Source: Acidobacteriota bacterium
Lineage (GTDB): Bacteria; Acidobacteriota; Terriglobia; Terriglobales; Acidobacteriaceae
NCBI GenBank assembly: GCA_003225555.1
Contig: QIAM01000059.1
Location: 1-64,000 of the forward strand
DNA length: 64,000 nucleotides
Reading direction: 5' to 3'
Positions 61,184 to 64,000 of this stretch are shown here, one piece after another (within the stretch, counting starts at the first letter, position 1; every line of letters starts with the position of its first letter). The translations under genes and the position numbers were made by a program. Under the pieces are notes generated by a model that made no database searches, had not been told where the DNA came from, and was given only the letters and a program-made list of their open reading frames with translations.

Positions 61184-61779
61184 GTATCTACGCGGACACG
61201 AGCTTCTTCGTCTCGCTCTACTTACCCGATCGACACTCGGCACAAACCGAACAGCGCATGGCATCACGGCCGGAGGTTTGGTTCACCCCTCTGCACCGTG
61301 CTGAATGGATGCACGCGCTCTCGCAGCATATTTTTCGGAAAGAGATTTCTGCGCTGGAAGCCCGTCAGGCACACCGGGAACTAGAACGCGATTGCGCAAC
61401 CGGACTATGGCTGGAGGTTGTCTTGCCAGAATCGGTGTGGGAGGTTTGCGCGGAGTTGGCGCGACGGCACGGTCCAAAGCTGGGAATTCGCACCCTGGAT
61501 AGTCTCCACGTCGCGACCGCACTTGAGCTTGGTGCGGCGGCCTTCTGGACCTTCGACGAGCGGCAGGCAAATCTCGCAGAGTCAGAGAATCTGCAGACTC
61601 GATGCCAGCGGCGTTTCTTTTGTCTGGGGACAGCCGCCCTCATTGCATCGCCGGCTACTGATTCTTCTTCCGCGCCGCCTCAAACTCATCGCCTTTCTGC
61701 CACTCCACCAGCTTCGGCAAGCTTGCGGCCTCCCAGCCCAGCGCAAACCCAAACCGCGCCACCGCGCTGTCACCGGTGA
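61180..61779 (+). CDS. VapC-type PIN-domain ribonuclease toxin
   Basis: The PIN domain occupies about residues 1-135: SIYADTSFFVSLYLPD (Asp), LHRAEWMHALSQ (Glu), LGIRTLDSLHVATALEL (Asp) and AAFWTFDERQANLAE (Asp). All four acidic positions are present, so it should be an active RNase. It starts at TTG 61180 overlapping the antitoxin TGA. The C-terminal 60 residues after SENLQTRC have no PIN homology and run into the antisense of the next gene; a stop codon may have been lost by an indel. Confidence 0.78.
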   Translation: MSIYADTSFFVSLYLPDRHSAQTEQRMASRPEVWFTPLHRAEWMHALSQHIFRKEISALEARQAHRELERDCATGLWLEVVLPESVWEVCAELARRHGPKLGIRTLDSLHVATALELGAAAFWTFDERQANLAESENLQTRCQRRFFCLGTAALIASPATDSSSAPPQTHRLSATPPASASLRPPSPAQTQTAPPRCHR

Positions 61780-63349
61780 AGTCCATCTCGGGATGGTACT
61801 CATCGCTCGGCTGGTGGTAATGTTTCTCGACATACTCGCGATGCTGCGCCAGCCCCCAGGCTTCATCGTGTCCCTTAAACTTCATCCCTTCGTTGATCGA
61901 GAATGCCGGAATCCCAACCCGTGCCAGGCTGAAATGATCCGAACGATAGAAGTGTCCCGCCTCCGGCAGCGCATCGGGACGAATCGCCATCCGGAACTCC
62001 TTCGCCGTCGCCTCGACTATGGGATAGAAGTTCGTCCGCTCCGCCCCTGAAACTTCGACTTCCTGCGGCGCGCCCAACGGCTTCACGTCATCGTAGTTCA
62101 GGTCCAGCGCAATCTTGCCAGCGGGAATGGGCGGGTGCTTGCCCAGATATTCCGACCCCAGCAGTCCCTGCTCTTCCGCCGTCACTGCGGCGAAAATAAT
62201 TGACCGCCGCGGCCGCTGCGTCGACGCACCAAAGGCCCGCGCCAACTCGAGCAGAATCCCGCAACCAGTCGCGTTGTCATCGGCACCGTTAAAAATGTTG
62301 TCCCCCGTCATATCTGGCCGGATGCCAAAGTGATCGTAGTGCGCCGTGTACAGCACCGCTTCGTCCTTCAGATTGCGGTCGGAGCCCGGCAGTATCGCGA
62401 CCACGTTAGTCGACTCGAAATTCCGCACCTTGCTGACCATGTGCGCCTTGAGCTTCGCGCCAAAGTTCACCGGGCGAAAATCGCGCGAGCGAGCATCCGC
62501 CATCATCTTGTCGAGATCCATGCCGGATGCTGCAGCCAACTTCTTCGCGACGTCCGGATGCACCCAGGAAGCAACCTTAAGCGCAGGTCCCTCCAGCTTC
62601 AGCGCCGCTTTCTCCCCCGAGTTCGAATTCCGCACGACTTCCCACGGATAGCTCGCCATCTCCGTCTGATGAATGAGGATCACGCCCACCGCGCCCTTAC
62701 GCGCTGCCTCTTCGTACTTGTAAGTCCAGCGCCCGTAGTAGGTGAGGGCCTTGCCTTTGAAGAACTTGAGATCATCGGACGGCGGCTCGTTCACCAGCAT
62801 CAGCAGCGCCTTGCCGCGAACGTCAACGCCCTTATAGTCGTCCCAGCTGTACTCCGGAGCCTCGATCCCATATCCCACGTAAACGATGTCCGCATCCACC
62901 TCAGACTCCGCCTGTTGGGTTTGGTCATAACCAACGTATTGGTCGAGGAACTTCAAACGCATTGCTCCGCCTGACTTGGGCTGCAGCGAAAACGTCGTCT
63001 CCGGCAGAGTTGTGATTCCCACGAGCGGCACTTTCTGCATGAATGTGCCGCCATCGCCTGCGGGCTTCAGTCCGTATTCGGCAAACTGCGTCGCCATGTA
63101 CTCGGCCGCAATATCTCCACCACGCTGCCCGGTTCCCCGCCCTTCCAGCAGATCGTGCGACAAATAACGAACGTGCCAGCGGATGTGCTCGCCATTGATC
63201 GTCTCCAGCGCGTTGAAGGCTGCGCCAGGTAGGCGAACCGATACGGCCTTCCCGCCCTTTGAGCCTGCTGGCCCGCCATCGGCCCAGACAGCTATGCTCA
63301 ATGCGAGAAAGAGGCAGGCAAGTACACCCCTCCTCACGATTTCTGCCAT
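61655..63349 (-). CDS. Secreted M28-family zinc aminopeptidase
   Basis: The 564-residue protein has a signal peptide (RRGVLACLFLALSIAVWA), a PA-like insert (YSWDDYKGVDVRGKALLMLV) and an M28 catalytic domain with two-zinc ligands in AHYDHFG, NGADDNATG, TAEEQGLLGS, LDLNYDDV and YRSDHFSLARVGIP. It should release N-terminal residues from peptides outside the cytoplasm. I chose ATG 63347-63349; the frame continues to 63481 without homology. Its 3' end overlaps the VapC C-terminal extension by 125 bases on the opposite strand. Confidence 0.9.
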   Translation of the reverse strand: MAEIVRRGVLACLFLALSIAVWADGGPAGSKGGKAVSVRLPGAAFNALETINGEHIRWHVRYLSHDLLEGRGTGQRGGDIAAEYMATQFAEYGLKPAGDGGTFMQKVPLVGITTLPETTFSLQPKSGGAMRLKFLDQYVGYDQTQQAESEVDADIVYVGYGIEAPEYSWDDYKGVDVRGKALLMLVNEPPSDDLKFFKGKALTYYGRWTYKYEEAARKGAVGVILIHQTEMASYPWEVVRNSNSGEKAALKLEGPALKVASWVHPDVAKKLAAASGMDLDKMMADARSRDFRPVNFGAKLKAHMVSKVRNFESTNVVAILPGSDRNLKDEAVLYTAHYDHFGIRPDMTGDNIFNGADDNATGCGILLELARAFGASTQRPRRSIIFAAVTAEEQGLLGSEYLGKHPPIPAGKIALDLNYDDVKPLGAPQEVEVSGAERTNFYPIVEATAKEFRMAIRPDALPEAGHFYRSDHFSLARVGIPAFSINEGMKFKGHDEAWGLAQHREYVEKHYHQPSDEYHPEMDFTGDSAVARFGFALGWEAASLPKLVEWQKGDEFEAARKKNQ

Positions 63350-63502
63350 AAGTAGTCGTCTCCCCCCAAACGAAGCGGCGCCGCCCGCATGGAAGCATCC
63401 AAACGTCTTTGTTTGTACTGAGGGAATTGTAACGGACAAAAACGTATTTTCGCCGCTGCGGACCAAAGGACCAACCCACACGGGAGGGCAAGCACTATCG
63501 CG

Positions 63503-64000
63503 CTAGTGTTGCCCCTGGGTGCTGTTGATCACTGCGGCATAGGATCCATCGCCTTTAGCACCCTGCTGCCCAGGCTGGCCCACCGCCTGAAAATAGGGGA
63601 GTTGGTTCTGCGGAGGGAGGACAATGATCGGGATCTCAACGCTCCCCGGCGCGCACAATCCGTTAACCGCAGGAAGCACGCAATAATTCGGATCGTAAGC
63701 CAGCAGCGCATCCAGGTCATAAAGCTCGATAATGGTCGCGTGCCGCTCCACCGCGAACGGAAGCAGGGGCCGAAGATCACCGGTCGGACTGTTGACGTCC
63801 GACTCCGGCACTGGAGCCGAAAGTCCAACCTGTTGCAGTTCCAAGGGAACTCCAGTCTGGTAAAACGTGTTGAAGGTTCCACACCAGTCGGAGGAGCAAT
63901 CCTTGTTGGCGGCGTAGTTGGTGATGTCGCTGGCTTGCATTCCCTGGCTGCCAAAGCCGTTTACTTTCCCGGATGCATTTTGGTGCGCCACAGCAATTTG
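63503..64000 (-). CDS. C-terminal part of an unidentified, probably secreted protein
   Basis: A minus-strand frame enters from the right edge and ends at TAG 63503-63505. The visible 165 residues include ASDITNYAANKDCSSDWC, ATIIELYDLDALLAYDPNYC, SVEIPIIVLPPQNQLPYF and a Gly/Gln-rich end. Paired Cys and the lack of basic residues fit an exported protein. I do not recognise the family, and the N-terminus lies outside the window. Confidence 0.6.
   Translation of the reverse strand, partial: QIAVAHQNASGKVNGFGSQGMQASDITNYAANKDCSSDWCGTFNTFYQTGVPLELQQVGLSAPVPESDVNSPTGDLRPLLPFAVERHATIIELYDLDALLAYDPNYCVLPAVNGLCAPGSVEIPIIVLPPQNQLPYFQAVGQPGQQGAKGDGSYAAVINSTQGQH

Overview
The window looks like a chromosomal segment of an Acidobacteriota bacterium, most likely Terriglobia (Koribacter/Acidobacteriales-like). 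This is an inference from gene content: a long TonB-dependent receptor with an N-terminal carboxypeptidase-regulatory domain, pairs of small acidobacterial-type helical proteins, a HspR-like MerR regulator, bactofilin, GC-rich coding sequence and many short dispersed palindromic intergenic repeats. Housekeeping genes are intact (ffh, rlmB, trpD, sucC-sucD-ndk, purA, tRNA-Lys, tRNA-Pro). Several accessory genes are broken by single-base changes.

Layout. 1-2.7 kb: tRNA-Lys, small proteins, a lone receiver-domain response regulator and a frameshifted helix-turn-helix protein. 2.8-17.2 kb: hspR, a histone-deacetylase-family enzyme with an insertion, ffh, a frameshifted peroxiredoxin, rlmB coupled to a peptidase-like protein with an altered zinc motif, a frameshifted SIMPL protein, trpD with a duplicated loop, a MOSC protein, sucC-sucD-ndk, a nonsense-mutated tautomerase, a YgiN-type monooxygenase and purA.

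17.5-25.3 kb: a degenerate integrative element at tRNA-Pro. A 44-base 5' half copy of the tRNA marks the left end. The complete tRNA-Pro marks the right end, beside the C-terminal remnant of a tyrosine recombinase. Inside lie remnants of vapC, an IS110-type transposase, a DUF6788-type gene, fic and a secreted protein. Three open units also lie inside: a standalone archaeo-eukaryotic-type primase with a zinc finger, a divergent XRE-ImmA/IrrE pair, and a large radical SAM protein.

25.4-38.3 kb: a catabolic locus. On the minus strand a GntR/FCD regulator, a beta-hydroxyacid dehydrogenase, E1-alpha, E1-beta, an M24-fold enzyme and a lipoyl E2 form one operon. Divergently lie a TonB-dependent receptor, a secreted alpha/beta hydrolase and a DctA-type carrier. 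The divergent promoter region has GntR-type operator sequences. The genes suggest uptake of an ester-like compound, hydrolysis, import of a carboxylate and oxidative decarboxylation, with the substrate unknown.

38.5-50.7 kb: secreted protein, SDR, NUDIX, ABC-F, bactofilin and msrB, then a nearly complete coenzyme F420 pathway (cofG, cofD, cofC, cofE, cofH, npdG) next to a divergent flavin-reductase-like gene that could supply the missing dehydro-F420 reduction step. 50.7-64 kb: an EamA/GRP transporter with an unlisted 42-residue membrane protein, an MFS transporter, PilZ, CpaE-like ATPase, TonB-like transducer, an unusual cyclase-like protein, a VapBC-type pair with a perfect palindromic operator, an M28 peptidase and a truncated gene at the right edge.
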